A DNA stretch of 64,000 nt from Bacillota bacterium (lineage in GTDB: Bacteria > Bacillota > Clostridia > Lachnospirales > Lachnospiraceae), in assembly GCA_023418475.1 (NCBI GenBank), contig JAEZZO010000048.1, positions 1 to 64,000 on the forward strand, given 5' to 3'. Below, piece by piece: positions 50,942 to 60,339 of the stretch (position 1 is the first letter of the stretch; every line of letters begins with the position of its first letter). The position numbers were made by a program, and so were the translations under genes. The notes under the pieces were generated by a model. The model ran no database searches and had not been told where the DNA came from. It worked only from the letters and a program-made list of their open reading frames with translations.

Positions 50942-50970
50942 TTGACAATATATGAATTGGTTAGAATATA
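50942..50970 (+). promoter_or_regulatory. Candidate promoter of the chemoreceptor gene
   Basis: TTGACA (50942-50947), 17-bp spacer, AATATA (50965-50970). A second possible -10, TATAAT, lies near 51057 within ATAAC-AAATAT-GTTAT. The TTGACA-linked site is the better match, but usage is unproven. Confidence 0.4.
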
Positions 50971-51118
50971 TAAAAGCAAGCTTGATAAATAATAAATAAA
51001 GGTAAATATATATAAATTCATACAAAAAATACATATACATAATATAACAAATATGTTATAATTTGTCTTAGCGGTAAAACAATGAGGGGTTTTATTGTAC
51101 AATTAGGAGGATAGGAGT

Positions 51119-53200
51119 ATGAATAAGAGGGTTAAGACGAAGCCAATATCACAATTGGTTTTAAAAGTGATGAGTATCAGAGTAAAATTAATGGTAGGAT
51201 TGCTGATACCGGTTGTTTTATTGGGTGTATATGGTTTGATTTCATACCAGAAATCTAAAAAAGCTATTATCGATAATTACGAACAAAGCTCGGCCAGTAC
51301 ACTGAATGCAATTAGCGGTTATTTAGGATTTGGGTTAAAAATTGTAAATGAAAAGGCAGATGAAATTCTTGCTGATCCTGATGTCAGGGTTTATTACAAT
51401 AGAAAGAATAATTCAGAAGATGCATTAACTGCTTTTAATGAGCAGTTTAATATTCAGGCGGATATTGATCTTGCTCAGAAAACCAATTCCTTTATTGCGG
51501 GAGTACATATAATAGGCGAAAACGGCAAGAACATATCAACTGCTGTTGAAGCGAATGAAACCATTTATAAAGCATTTATGGATTCAGCGGAGGCAAAGCT
51601 TTTCGGGGACAATAAAGTCACTTATACCTGGGTCGGGAACCATTCGGGCCTGGATCAGGTACTATCCGAAGGTGCGGAGAAATATTCCTCAGATAATTAC
51701 GCTTTATCGCTTATTAAAAAAATGAATTCCGGTAATGGCTTTATAGTAATTGATATTTCAAAACAGCAGATTATGGATATGTTTGCTAAATATGATTTGG
51801 GCCCAGGAAGTATTATCGGATTAGTAAATAAGGATGGAAGAGAAGTGCTTTCGGGTACGAAAGAGAAAAGCATATTCTCGAACTTAAGTTATTACAGTAA
51901 AGCTATGAAAAGCGATAAATCCTGCGGATACTACAATAGAACCTATAACGGGAAAGAATATTTATTTATATTTAGCAGGATTGCTGAAACAGATATTAAT
52001 ATCTGTGCACTAATACCGCAAGACACTTTATTGATGCATGTTACAGATATTAAGAGACTAAATATTATTTTTGTTACGGTTTCCTGTATACTTGCTGTTT
52101 TAATGGTGATGATAATAGCCGGAGGCGTGAGCAGAGGAATAAAGGGTCTTATGAAATCTATGTCTCAGGCATCAAAAGGTGATTTGACCGTAAATTTTAT
52201 GGCTAAGAGTAATGATGAATTTATGGTACTGTCTGATGGTGTATCTAATATGCTTAAGAGCATGAGAAAGTTGATCGGTGAAGTACAGGAAGTGGGTGCT
52301 AAGGTTAACGGATTGGCCGGAGGAATTACTGGTACCTCAGAGGAGCTTTTAACGGCTGCTAAGGATATTTCCCACACGATTGATGATATTGAAAAAGGTG
52401 TTGTTCAACAGGCTGATGACACAGAACACTGCCTGCTTCAGATGGAACATTTATCTGAACAGATTAACCATGTATATAATAATACCAGTGAAATTGAGAA
52501 AATTGCGGATAATACCAAGAGCGTAGCTGGAGAAGGTAAAGTCATCATGAATGAGTTGAATGAAAAATCAAAGGCAACGGCAAATATCACACAGAATGTT
52601 ATCTATAAAATACAGGAATTTGAACTACAATCTAAAAACATTGCTGGATTTGTATCCAGCATCAATGAAATTGCTGCACAGACTAATTTACTTTCGCTGA
52701 ATGCCTCTATTGAAGCTGCAAGAGCTGGAAGTGCCGGCAAGGGTTTTGGCGTAGTAGCGGATGAAATAAGGAAATTGGCAGATCAGACGGTTCAGGCTGC
52801 TGGACAGATACAAAATATAGTAAGGGAAATAGCTGTTAAAACAAAGGATACCATCGATACTGCGAAAAGGGCAGAGAATATCGTTAACTCTCAGACGATA
52901 GCACTTGATAAGACAGTTCAGGTGTTTGATTCAATCAATAATCATGTTAACAATCTTGCAAATAATTTGAATGATATTTCAAGAGGTATCCAGAAGATAG
53001 AGACTGCAAAGAAAGATACAATGGATGCAATTCAAAATATTTCAGCCGTATCGGAAGAGACCGCTGCTTCCTCAGAAGAAGTTAGTGCGACTGCCGCGAA
53101 TCAGATTGATTCTATTGAACGTATGAGAGCTGCAGCATTAGAGCTTTCAAGTGATGCCAGGGCTTTAGAGGAAGCTATTCGGATATTTAAAATAAAGTAA
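51119..53200 (+). CDS. Methyl-accepting chemotaxis protein
   Basis: A 693-aa chemoreceptor. Residues about 24-44 form the first membrane helix, followed by a dCache-like extracytoplasmic sensor (about 45-300), a second helix (about 320-340), HAMP (SRGIKGLMKSMSQASKGDLT) and a long cytoplasmic coiled coil with the hairpin tip EIAAQTNLLSLNASIEAARA and GFGVVADEIRKLADQT, which binds CheW/CheA. AGGAGG precedes the ATG. No other che genes are in the window, so it feeds a chemotaxis complex encoded elsewhere. Ligand unknown. Confidence 0.95.
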   Translation: MNKRVKTKPISQLVLKVMSIRVKLMVGLLIPVVLLGVYGLISYQKSKKAIIDNYEQSSASTLNAISGYLGFGLKIVNEKADEILADPDVRVYYNRKNNSEDALTAFNEQFNIQADIDLAQKTNSFIAGVHIIGENGKNISTAVEANETIYKAFMDSAEAKLFGDNKVTYTWVGNHSGLDQVLSEGAEKYSSDNYALSLIKKMNSGNGFIVIDISKQQIMDMFAKYDLGPGSIIGLVNKDGREVLSGTKEKSIFSNLSYYSKAMKSDKSCGYYNRTYNGKEYLFIFSRIAETDINICALIPQDTLLMHVTDIKRLNIIFVTVSCILAVLMVMIIAGGVSRGIKGLMKSMSQASKGDLTVNFMAKSNDEFMVLSDGVSNMLKSMRKLIGEVQEVGAKVNGLAGGITGTSEELLTAAKDISHTIDDIEKGVVQQADDTEHCLLQMEHLSEQINHVYNNTSEIEKIADNTKSVAGEGKVIMNELNEKSKATANITQNVIYKIQEFELQSKNIAGFVSSINEIAAQTNLLSLNASIEAARAGSAGKGFGVVADEIRKLADQTVQAAGQIQNIVREIAVKTKDTIDTAKRAENIVNSQTIALDKTVQVFDSINNHVNNLANNLNDISRGIQKIETAKKDTMDAIQNISAVSEETAASSEEVSATAANQIDSIERMRAAALELSSDARALEEAIRIFKIK

Positions 53201-53669
53201 TATCGGCTGTTTGCTTTTTCTATTCTTATTTGTAGGCTTCGAGTGTTTACAATTATATCCATTCAATACATCGTTTTAGGCTTTTGATAATCAAATCTTT
53301 GCAGATAAATACATTAAATAATTAGATTCAACAACAGATACAGGGAGCTGATTTTTCTATACGATAGGAACCGGCTTTCTGTATTTTTTCGTGATAATAG
53401 AAAGTTTACGAAGCGTATTATCGTATCTTGAAAAGGTTCCTGCTATCGACTGAGGTAAACCATCAGCGTTCCTTGAACTATGACTAGGTTGAACTGCAAC
53501 GGAAGTCTCATAAATTTATTTACTCACTTTCCTTTCCATATTGATTATAGTATAATACTTAATAATATGCCAATTTAATCCACTTCTGGACGCAATGGAT
53601 CTTATGGTTTACCTCCTTTACAATTGACATTTAAATAAAATCATACTGGAAAACAGAAAGGGGCAAATT
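53201..53669. other. Gene-poor gap with a weak terminator and other inverted repeats
   Basis: A possible terminator, ATACAG (53338-53343)/CTGTAT (53379-53384) plus AGC/GCT, ends in TTTTTT near 53389. Further inverted repeats are GATAATA/TATTATC and CGATAGGAACC against GGTTCCTGCTATCG. On the minus strand a perfect TAAAGGAGGT (plus-strand complement at 53611-53620) is followed by no usable start codon and short stop-interrupted frames, perhaps a decayed gene. No intact gene seen. Confidence 0.4.
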
Positions 53670-55010
53670 ATGCCTAATGACTTTACGACCGGAAAACCAA
53701 TGAAATCTATAGTTATGTTTACTATTCCTATTTTATTGGGTAACTTAGTACAACAGTTTTATTATGTAATAGATTCAATTATTGTAGGACAGTTTCTTGG
53801 AATGAATGCACTGGCGGCAGTAGGAGCTACCGCATCCCTTACTTTTTTGGTGATTGGTTGGGTAATGGGTACTACCGGCGGCTTTGCCATATTAATTGCG
53901 CAGCGCCATGGAGCAAATGACACGGAAGGAGTGAAACACTATACTGCCGTATCCGGATTTTTGTGTCTCATCATGGCTGTTATTATGACAGTGGGATTAT
54001 TATTGGGTAACAGATGGATATTGACTGTTATGAATACACCGAAGGAAATATTTGCTGATACTTATCATTTCATTCAAATTATATATGCAGGATTGGCGGC
54101 AACGATTGCATATAATATGATTGCATCTGTTCTGCGAGCCCTTGGCGATAGCAAAACACCTCTGTACTTCCTTATTCTTTCTTCCGTTGTTAATATCCTC
54201 TTGGATTTATTGTTTATTGACATATTTTCGATGGGCGTCGAAGGAGCAGGGTTGGCTACAGTAATCGCTCAGGCATTTGCATCCTTTTTATGCCTTGTAT
54301 ATACACGTAAAAAATATCCAATGCTGTCAATGAAGAAAAATGATTTCCATATAACCGGAACTAGTATAAGAAAGCTGATCGGGATGGGTACGCCTATGGG
54401 ACTTCAATTTTCTATCACAGCAATCGGAACAATGATCGTACAAGTAGCGCTTAATGGTCTTGGACCGATTTACATAGCGGCTTTTACTGCATGCGGAAGA
54501 ATACAAAATATTGTCACACAGCCATTTCCGTCACTGGGCGCAAGTATGGCCACCTATGTAGGACAAAATACAGGAGCTGGCCGTATGGACAGAGTGAAAG
54601 CCGGAGTGAAGGCAGATATTATTTTATCCATGATCTGCAGTGCTGTATCCATGGTGGTTGTCTTGATTTTCGGAGACGAGTTGGTAAAATTGTTTGTAAA
54701 TGATCCCAGTGGAATGATTGCTGAAAAAGCAAGAATCTTCTTTTATGTAGGTGCAGGATTTTACCCGGCGCTGGGTTTGATTTGCGTTTACAGAAATTCT
54801 CTACAAGGATTGGGGTATGGATTGCTTCCAATGTTAGGTGGTATTTTTGAATTAGTTGCAAGAATTATAGTAGTTATGCTGCTTTCTAAACCATTTGGGT
54901 ATCTCGGTATCTGTTGTGCGAATCCAATCGCATGGATATCTGCGTTAATACCTTTAATACCGGCTTATTATTATCGTATTAATAGGTTAAGCAGAGGAAT
55001 GCAGGAATAA
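53670..55010 (+). CDS. MATE family multidrug/sodium antiporter
   Basis: A 446-aa protein with twelve predicted membrane spans in two homologous halves. The N-terminal GKPMKSIVMFTIPILLGNLV and YYVIDSIIVGQFLGMNALAA, and the second-half GMGTPMGLQFSITAIGTMIV and QNTGAGRMDRVKAG are family landmarks. It exports cationic or organic compounds using ion gradients. GAAAGGGG precedes the ATG. Substrate unknown; a methyltransferase gene follows after 32 bp and may be co-transcribed. Confidence 0.94.
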   Translation: MPNDFTTGKPMKSIVMFTIPILLGNLVQQFYYVIDSIIVGQFLGMNALAAVGATASLTFLVIGWVMGTTGGFAILIAQRHGANDTEGVKHYTAVSGFLCLIMAVIMTVGLLLGNRWILTVMNTPKEIFADTYHFIQIIYAGLAATIAYNMIASVLRALGDSKTPLYFLILSSVVNILLDLLFIDIFSMGVEGAGLATVIAQAFASFLCLVYTRKKYPMLSMKKNDFHITGTSIRKLIGMGTPMGLQFSITAIGTMIVQVALNGLGPIYIAAFTACGRIQNIVTQPFPSLGASMATYVGQNTGAGRMDRVKAGVKADIILSMICSAVSMVVVLIFGDELVKLFVNDPSGMIAEKARIFFYVGAGFYPALGLICVYRNSLQGLGYGLLPMLGGIFELVARIIVVMLLSKPFGYLGICCANPIAWISALIPLIPAYYYRINRLSRGMQE

Positions 55011-55042
55011 CAGAAATGATAATTCTATAAGGAGGAGTATAA

Positions 55043-55675
55043 ATGGAAAGCTTATTATTTTATAAAGTAATGTCAAAAACATATGATATACTTGACATAA
55101 TATATTTTAAGAATAAAGATTCAAATCCTCGAAAAGCTCTATGTCAATATATTAATCAACAGGATATAAAGATTCTCGATATATGCACGGGTACTGCAAC
55201 AAATGTTATTACAGTTGCAAATCATAAAAGAGATGCAAAAATTGTAGGTATCGATATTTCGAAGGAAATGTTATCGATTGCGTCTAAAAAAGTTAAGAAA
55301 ACTGGTTTGGAGAATATAAAGCTTTATCAAATGGATGCAACGAATACAGAGTTTAAAAACAATACATTTGACGTAGTATTAATTTCTTTAGTATTACATG
55401 AAGTACCCGAGGAGTTGGCAGAAAAGATATTATTAGAGGCAAAGCGCGTTTTAAAGCCAGAGGGAAGGCTTTTGGTCATGGAATGGGAAGAACCACAAAG
55501 TCTATGGAAGAGAATACTTTTTTATATTATAAGAAAATTAGAACCAAAGGGATTTGAACAGTTTTTACAGATGGATATCAGGCTATATTTCGAAAAGCTT
55601 GGACTGCAGATCATGGATATGAAACATTGCGATTATACAAAAGTAATAAATATGAAAAAGAAGGTTGTTGAATAA
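55043..55675 (+). CDS. Class I SAM-dependent methyltransferase (UbiE/COQ5-like)
   Basis: A 210-aa enzyme with the Rossmann-fold methyltransferase motifs: motif I ILDICTGTATNV near residue 42, the acidic loop KIVGIDISKEML, MDATNTEF and FDVVLISLVLHEVPEE, then a VLKPEGRLLVMEWEEP strand. AAGGAGGAG precedes the ATG. A strong terminator follows. Pairing with a MATE exporter could suggest modification or removal of a small molecule, but that is only adjacency. Confidence 0.88.
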   Translation: MESLLFYKVMSKTYDILDIIYFKNKDSNPRKALCQYINQQDIKILDICTGTATNVITVANHKRDAKIVGIDISKEMLSIASKKVKKTGLENIKLYQMDATNTEFKNNTFDVVLISLVLHEVPEELAEKILLEAKRVLKPEGRLLVMEWEEPQSLWKRILFYIIRKLEPKGFEQFLQMDIRLYFEKLGLQIMDMKHCDYTKVINMKKKVVE

Positions 55676-55713
55676 TTTGATGAATTTAAAAGACAACTGC
55701 TAAGTAAATATAT

Positions 55714-55754
55714 AAAAAAGCGTATCGCTTCCTAAAAAACGATACGCTTTTTTT
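55714..55754 (+). terminator. Intrinsic terminator after the methyltransferase gene
   Basis: AAAAAAGCGTATCG (55714-55727) pairs with CGATACGCTTTTTT (55740-55753); T-run included. The most stable terminator in the window. Confidence 0.95.
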
Positions 55755-55880
55755 GTATTAAAAAACAAACCACATTCCAGGCAGATGTATCCCCAACTAA
55801 TTGATTGAAGAATAGTGTATTGATACGCAAACAAAACAGCTATACACATCAAACAATTACTTTATATGTTTATTAATATA

Positions 55881-56093
55881 TAGACATATATCAATATATA
55901 TTGTATAATGCAGAAAAAAGATCATAATATTCGTTTTAAAAAGAATCGTTTTCAAACAATAGAAATCACGGAGTGTACTTTACACTAAGGTTTTATACTT
56001 CTGGTGCGGTAGATAAAGTTTAGTGTAAAAATATATTATCAAACGACAATTGCTGCACAAATCGCTGGCTCAGGAAAGGGTAAGGTTATAACT
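55881..56093 (+). promoter_or_regulatory. Promoter and long structured leader of the LuxR-HTH/DUF2087 gene
   Basis: TAGACA (55881-55886), 17-bp spacer, TATAAT (55904-55909). Transcription would begin near 55916, leaving about 178 nt before the ATG at 56094. The leader contains TTTACACTAA (55979-55988) complementary to TTAGTGTAAA (56020-56029), a 10-bp stem with a 31-nt loop. No known riboswitch class recognised. Confidence 0.55.
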
Positions 56094-56855
56094 ATGGAAT
56101 ACAATCATTTTATATGGAATTCAACGGTGGAGGAGATTGTTCTCGGATATCAGGAATGCAGTGACTCATACGTGTGTACCTTATGTGGTAAAAAATATCA
56201 AAAAGGATTAATTTTCTCTATCGAAGATACGTTATATGATGCTTTTGGAGCAGTAAACGAGCACCATAAGGCAGAGCATGGATTAACAGTGGATTATATT
56301 TTAAACCAGGAGAACACATTAAGTGGCATATCCGATGTCCAACAGCAAATTCTTAAACTCATGTCGGATGGTAAGGATGACAAATCAATTGCGCAAATAA
56401 TTGGTATTGCACAATCTACCGTAAGAAATCACCGGTTTAAATTAAGGGAAAAAGAAAAACAGGCAAAAGTTTTTATTGCTCTTATGCAGTCATTGGAGGA
56501 AAAGACAAAGCGTTCCATTCGGCAGGCGGATTCTGGGTTAATAGAGGAAGTACATCAATCTGCTACTATGATTGATGACAGATATACTATTACGGAAGAA
56601 GACAGGAAAAAAACAATTAAAACATATATGAATGAAAATGGTTCCTTGAAGCAATTTCCTGCAAAAGAAAAGAAAAAGATTATTCTGCTCAGAGAAATTA
56701 TGAAGAATTTTCAAAGTAACAGGGAATATGTTGAAAATGAAGTAAATCAGATATTAGAATGTATTTATAGCGATTTTCCAACGTTACGAAGAGCTTTAAT
56801 TGAATATGGATTTCTGGAACGTTCTGTTGACTGTAGTGTATATAAGGTAAAATAA
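56094..56855 (+). CDS. Zinc-finger/LuxR-type HTH/DUF2087 regulator
   Basis: A 253-aa protein with three parts. Residues 28-62 hold a CTLC...HHKAEH arrangement able to bind zinc. Residues about 80-118 are a LuxR-type helix-turn-helix (SDVQQQILKLMSDGKDDKSI, IIGIAQSTVRNHRFKLREK). The C-terminal 85 residues are DUF2087 (TYMNENGSLKQFPAKEKKKI, RRALIEYGFLERSVDCSVYK). It is probably a DNA-binding regulator. Its DUF2087 domain is repeated as a stand-alone protein just downstream. Confidence 0.82.
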   Translation: MEYNHFIWNSTVEEIVLGYQECSDSYVCTLCGKKYQKGLIFSIEDTLYDAFGAVNEHHKAEHGLTVDYILNQENTLSGISDVQQQILKLMSDGKDDKSIAQIIGIAQSTVRNHRFKLREKEKQAKVFIALMQSLEEKTKRSIRQADSGLIEEVHQSATMIDDRYTITEEDRKKTIKTYMNENGSLKQFPAKEKKKIILLREIMKNFQSNREYVENEVNQILECIYSDFPTLRRALIEYGFLERSVDCSVYKVK

Positions 56856-56945
56856 TATGATTGGCTTGATATAGTCCGATTTAAGCTATGTAGATGAATA
56901 TTTTAGGGTTTGCAATTACACGGAAGAATTAAAGAGGTGAATTGT

Positions 56946-57248
56946 TTGGAAAAATGGTTAAAGAATTATTTCAATGCAGAGGGTAAGTTGATGTCATTTC
57001 CGTCGAAAAGGAAGCTTAAGATAGCGGCAATGTTTTATCTTGCATCCGGTATTGTTGAAGAAGTAACATATTCAGAGAAGGAGATAAATGCTGCAATAAA
57101 TAAGATGTGTTCTTTTCAGGATGCAGCTCTATTACGCAGGGAGATGTACAATTACAGGTTTATTGATCGAACCTTGGACGGAAAGATTTATTGGAAGGAG
57201 AAAATCCAGCCAAATCCAGAACAATATGATTTGTTAGGAAAACAATAA
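56946..57248 (+). CDS. Stand-alone DUF2087 protein
   Basis: A 100-aa protein starting at TTG after AGAGGTGA (56932-56939); a TTG at 56910 in frame lacks a ribosome site. It is almost entirely a DUF2087 domain (YFNAEGKLMSFPSKRKLKI, LLRREMYNYRFIDRTLDGKI). It resembles the C-terminus of the preceding gene, which suggests that the two arose by duplication or act as a pair. Function unknown. Confidence 0.75.
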   Translation: MEKWLKNYFNAEGKLMSFPSKRKLKIAAMFYLASGIVEEVTYSEKEINAAINKMCSFQDAALLRREMYNYRFIDRTLDGKIYWKEKIQPNPEQYDLLGKQ

Positions 57249-57353
57249 CCTGCTGGATAGAGTCACAATGGCTCACTCGAAAAAGAGCAGACTTCCACAT
57301 GGTCATCAACACGAAAGAAAACGGAAAGAAGAATCTTTAAGGAGAGACATGTT

Positions 57354-57539
57354 ATGGAAACTATTAATAGAATTAATACGTCGGCTGTTTCTCTACGTAC
57401 TCAAAACTGGGAATTAATTAACTGGATGAAAATAGAAAGGTATGTGAAGAAACTTCGTCAACGGATTTTTCGTGCCGAACAATTGGGAAATAACAGAAAA
57501 GTAAGAAAACTTCAAAAATTTAAATACCAGCATGTTTGA
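57354..57539 (+). pseudogene. N-terminal fragment of a group II intron reverse transcriptase (RVT_N)
   Basis: A 61-residue frame whose WELINWMKIERYVKKLRQRI, FRAEQLGNNRKVRKLQK matches the RVT_N domain that opens group II intron maturase/reverse transcriptases (W..I.W....V..LQ.RI..A...G....V..LQ). It begins with ATG after AAGGAGAG and stops just after the domain, so the RT, maturase and endonuclease parts (about 500 residues) are lost. Intron 3'-end sequence follows immediately. Confidence 0.78.
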
Positions 57540-57548
57540 GATAAAGGA

Positions 57549-57597
57549 TATGGTTCTTAGAGGGGAAAGGAACCGTAAGGCTCCCTACCTACTCGAC
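57549..57597 (+). mobile_element. Relic of group II intron 3' end (domain V/VI)
   Basis: GGTTCTTAGAGGGG AAAGG and the hairpin-like AACCGTAAGGCTCC lead to CTACCTACTCGAC, resembling the domain V 3' strand, domain VI and 3' splice end of bacterial group II introns whose ORFs carry RVT_N. The matching 5' strand of domain V is absent. With the RVT_N fragment (57354-57539) it defines an internally deleted intron. Recognition is from memory of the family, not from a search. Confidence 0.65.
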
Positions 57598-58078
57598 ACA
57601 CAATCATTAAAAGAGAATAGTCTCTATTCCTAATTTTTTACTCATAATTGATAAAATAATATTGATTAATTACAAAATGTGGTATAATAAATCTAATGTC
57701 ATTATGAGAGATGAAATGGTGTATAAAGCTGATAGAAAGCCATTTCCATTAAATGAGTACACAACCTGGCATGTTATGCGGGTATAGCCTGGGGCTCCCA
57801 ACCAGTCGAATCATAAAACCTCATTGAATGGACTAATTGACTTTTTTATAGGTATGAGCCAATAGGAACTGGCTTCCTAAGAAGAAATACATTCTTTGTC
57901 CTATCCTAGAGGATTATACTTTATGAAAAGTCTGGTGTCTATCAGGGAGCAGTCAGACATGATATTTATAGGATAACAACTGATTAAGGAAGAACTCCTT
58001 TTTTGTTATCTGATTTAGAAACTTTTTACTTATATAGCTCTTGTAGCTATATCATTATTATACTAGGAGTAATCATTC
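57598..58078. other. Non-coding gap before the M3 peptidase gene
   Basis: About 480 bp without an intact gene. It contains several foldable stretches: AGTCTG/CAGACAT around 57928-57960, AAGGA-AGAAC-TCCTTTTTT near 57988-58006 (a short terminator-like hairpin), and ATATAGCT/AGCTATAT near 58033-58053 just before the coding start. No known riboswitch was recognised. A long leader of the peptidase gene is possible. Confidence 0.4.
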
Positions 58079-60019
58079 ATGAAACGAATTATCTCGTTTT
58101 TCTTGGTGCTTGTGATGGCACTGCCTTTTACCGCATGTAACCAGATTAAAGGACTGACAACAAACAAAGTACCAACAGAAACTGCAACCCCGATAGAAAC
58201 TACAACTCCGACAGAAGGCGCAACCCCGTCAGAAGCTACAACTCCGACAAAAACCGTAGCCCATCAGGAAATCTCATGGGATTTAAGTTCTATTTACCCG
58301 GATGGAGTAGCGTTAGAAAAGGAATTTTCACAGGCGATGCACCTAATCAAAGTCATTGCCGCCTTGCGCGGTAAGCTCTCTACTGTGGATGGTGTTATCA
58401 GCTACTACGAAGGCATTGATGAGGCAGAACGTTTGTTAGGGAGGTTGAACGCTTACACAATGTTACAGGTGTATAAGGATCAGTCCGATAGTGCGGCCAA
58501 GGCGCGATCCGGTAGGGTGAATTTGGCTACCAAGCTTTCCATCGACACCGCCTTTGCTCTGCCGGAACTGCTTGCAAACAATGACAGCTTTCTAGACACT
58601 GTGGCGAAGGATTCACGAATGAAGCCTTATCTTACCAGGTTCTACCGTGACCGTGTAATGAGCACCTACACGCTGTCAGAGTCGGAGGAACAGCTCTTAC
58701 AGCCGGTCTATCAGTTGCGTGCTGGAGCTTATAGCCTATATTTTACACTCGTGTATAGTGACTTAACCTTTCAGAATATCAAATTTCCTGATGGGTCCGA
58801 GCGTCCGGCGGACAACAACAATTATCCCGCCGCTTGCAATAAAGAGTATCCACAGGAATTTCGTATTGCATACTCCAATGCCATGATGCAGCCTTATAAC
58901 CAATTTCGCAATACCTTGGCACAGAATATGCATAATTATTATACTGCTGTAACCCAGAGTGCTGCCAGCCACAAGTACAGCTCAGCGCTTGAGGCAAGCC
59001 TGATTCCAGAGAATACACCCATTTCAGTTTATCACGGTGTCCTATCTGCTGCGAATCAAGCAAAGCCTGTGTTGGATCGATATTTCACGCTGCTCAAAAA
59101 GTCTTTGGGCGTTACAACACTATATAGCTTTGAGACGAACGTAAGCATCGCTAAGGACCCCGGCACAGAATACTCCTACTTGGACGCACAGAAGCTTGTG
59201 AAGGAAGCGTTGGCGCCATTAGGAGAAGATTATGTTAAAAGGTTGGACGTAATGCTCTCGGGTGATGCTATCGACGTCTACCCCGCTGAGAAGAAGACCA
59301 CCGGTGCCTTTACCATGCCGATACCCGGCACGCACCCCTATATTCTGCTTAACTACACGAATGATTTTGACAGTATTTCTTCCTTGACTCACGAGCTGGG
59401 TCATGCGGTACATGTGCTATACTCTCAAACCCAAGAGAGTAACTACAATCAGAATGTCATTGGCCTGACCAGCGAGGTGGCCAGCAGCTTAAATGAGCTG
59501 CTACTCTTGGACTACTTAATTAAGCATGCCAAGACAGAAGAGGAGCGACAGTATTACACCGCCCAACAAATGTCTACGTTATATAGCACATTCTTCGTTC
59601 AGACCTATTATGCCCGATTCCAAGAGGTGGCAGCCTGGGTGGTACAAAATGGAGGTATCCTGACCGCCGACAAGCTTGATGAGTTGTGGACACAAGTTGC
59701 TAAAGAGTGCTTTGGAGAGTCATACACCTTAACTGATTCTGATGCTGGCGGCTGGGCGCGGATTCCTCACTTTTATTACGGCTTTTACGTCTACCAGTAC
59801 GCTGTGGGCATTGCCGCAGCCTGCAATATCGCCGATCGCATTCAGTCGGGCGACAAGAGCGCAGTGGAGGACTATCTTGCCTTCTTGAAGGCAGGTAAAA
59901 GCGGTAATGTTGTAGAGATGTTAAACATCGCTGGAGTGGACATTAAAAACGGTGACTACATCAGTGCATTCACCGCACGGTTTGATCGGCTGATCACAGA
60001 GCTTGAGGAAAAAAAGTAG
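58079..60019 (+). CDS. M3 family oligoendopeptidase (PepF-like), lipoprotein
   Basis: A 646-aa zinc metallopeptidase. A lipoprotein signal with lipobox FTAC (MKRIISFFLVLVMALPFTAC) and a Thr/Pro-rich linker built of TPTE-like repeats (residues 30-62) place it outside the membrane, unlike the usual cytoplasmic PepF. The thermolysin-like fold shows the zinc motif SLTHELGHAVH and the downstream Glu in LTSEVASSLNE; the C-terminal FYYGFYVYQYAVGIAAA is family typical. Its codons (many C/G-ending) look richer in GC than those of its neighbours, a possible sign of transfer. It likely digests extracellular peptides. Confidence 0.9.
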   Translation: MKRIISFFLVLVMALPFTACNQIKGLTTNKVPTETATPIETTTPTEGATPSEATTPTKTVAHQEISWDLSSIYPDGVALEKEFSQAMHLIKVIAALRGKLSTVDGVISYYEGIDEAERLLGRLNAYTMLQVYKDQSDSAAKARSGRVNLATKLSIDTAFALPELLANNDSFLDTVAKDSRMKPYLTRFYRDRVMSTYTLSESEEQLLQPVYQLRAGAYSLYFTLVYSDLTFQNIKFPDGSERPADNNNYPAACNKEYPQEFRIAYSNAMMQPYNQFRNTLAQNMHNYYTAVTQSAASHKYSSALEASLIPENTPISVYHGVLSAANQAKPVLDRYFTLLKKSLGVTTLYSFETNVSIAKDPGTEYSYLDAQKLVKEALAPLGEDYVKRLDVMLSGDAIDVYPAEKKTTGAFTMPIPGTHPYILLNYTNDFDSISSLTHELGHAVHVLYSQTQESNYNQNVIGLTSEVASSLNELLLLDYLIKHAKTEEERQYYTAQQMSTLYSTFFVQTYYARFQEVAAWVVQNGGILTADKLDELWTQVAKECFGESYTLTDSDAGGWARIPHFYYGFYVYQYAVGIAAACNIADRIQSGDKSAVEDYLAFLKAGKSGNVVEMLNIAGVDIKNGDYISAFTARFDRLITELEEKK

Positions 60020-60150
60020 TAGCATATGTTGATGGATATAGTCTCCAAGAACAAGATCTTTAGTTGGAACTGTGATGACGGCTATGTCAGTATACTAAAA
60101 AATAAAATATGAAGTTATTAAAATAATAAAACACGCTAGGAGAAATAGGA

Positions 60151-60300
60151 ATGCCGAATGTAAATACGATTACTGATTCGATACTGCCTATAAAAAACAG
60201 ACCTGAATATGATGATAATCCTCCTGGTAAGCCTAAAAAATATTCGAATAAACAACTAAAAGAAGCTCTTACTTTTATTGAAATATTTGAAATAGAATAG
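60151..60300 (+). pseudogene. Small ORF, possible N-terminal fragment with HTH-like start
   Basis: A 49-residue frame beginning at ATG after AGGAGAAATAGG. The part PPGKPKKYSNKQLKEAL resembles the entry to helix-turn-helix domains in recombinases and transposon proteins (GRPKKYT..Q...AL), but it stops at once after ALTFIEIFEIE. It lies among other fragments. It may be a truncated mobile-element gene or a real microprotein; neither is proven. Confidence 0.35.
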
Positions 60301-60339
60301 TATCCAATAATAACTATAAGATGTCTTGCGGATGTAATC

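Noticed and set aside
57598..58078. Known riboswitch before the M3 peptidase
   Set aside because: Several hairpins are possible but no conserved core of a known class could be identified.
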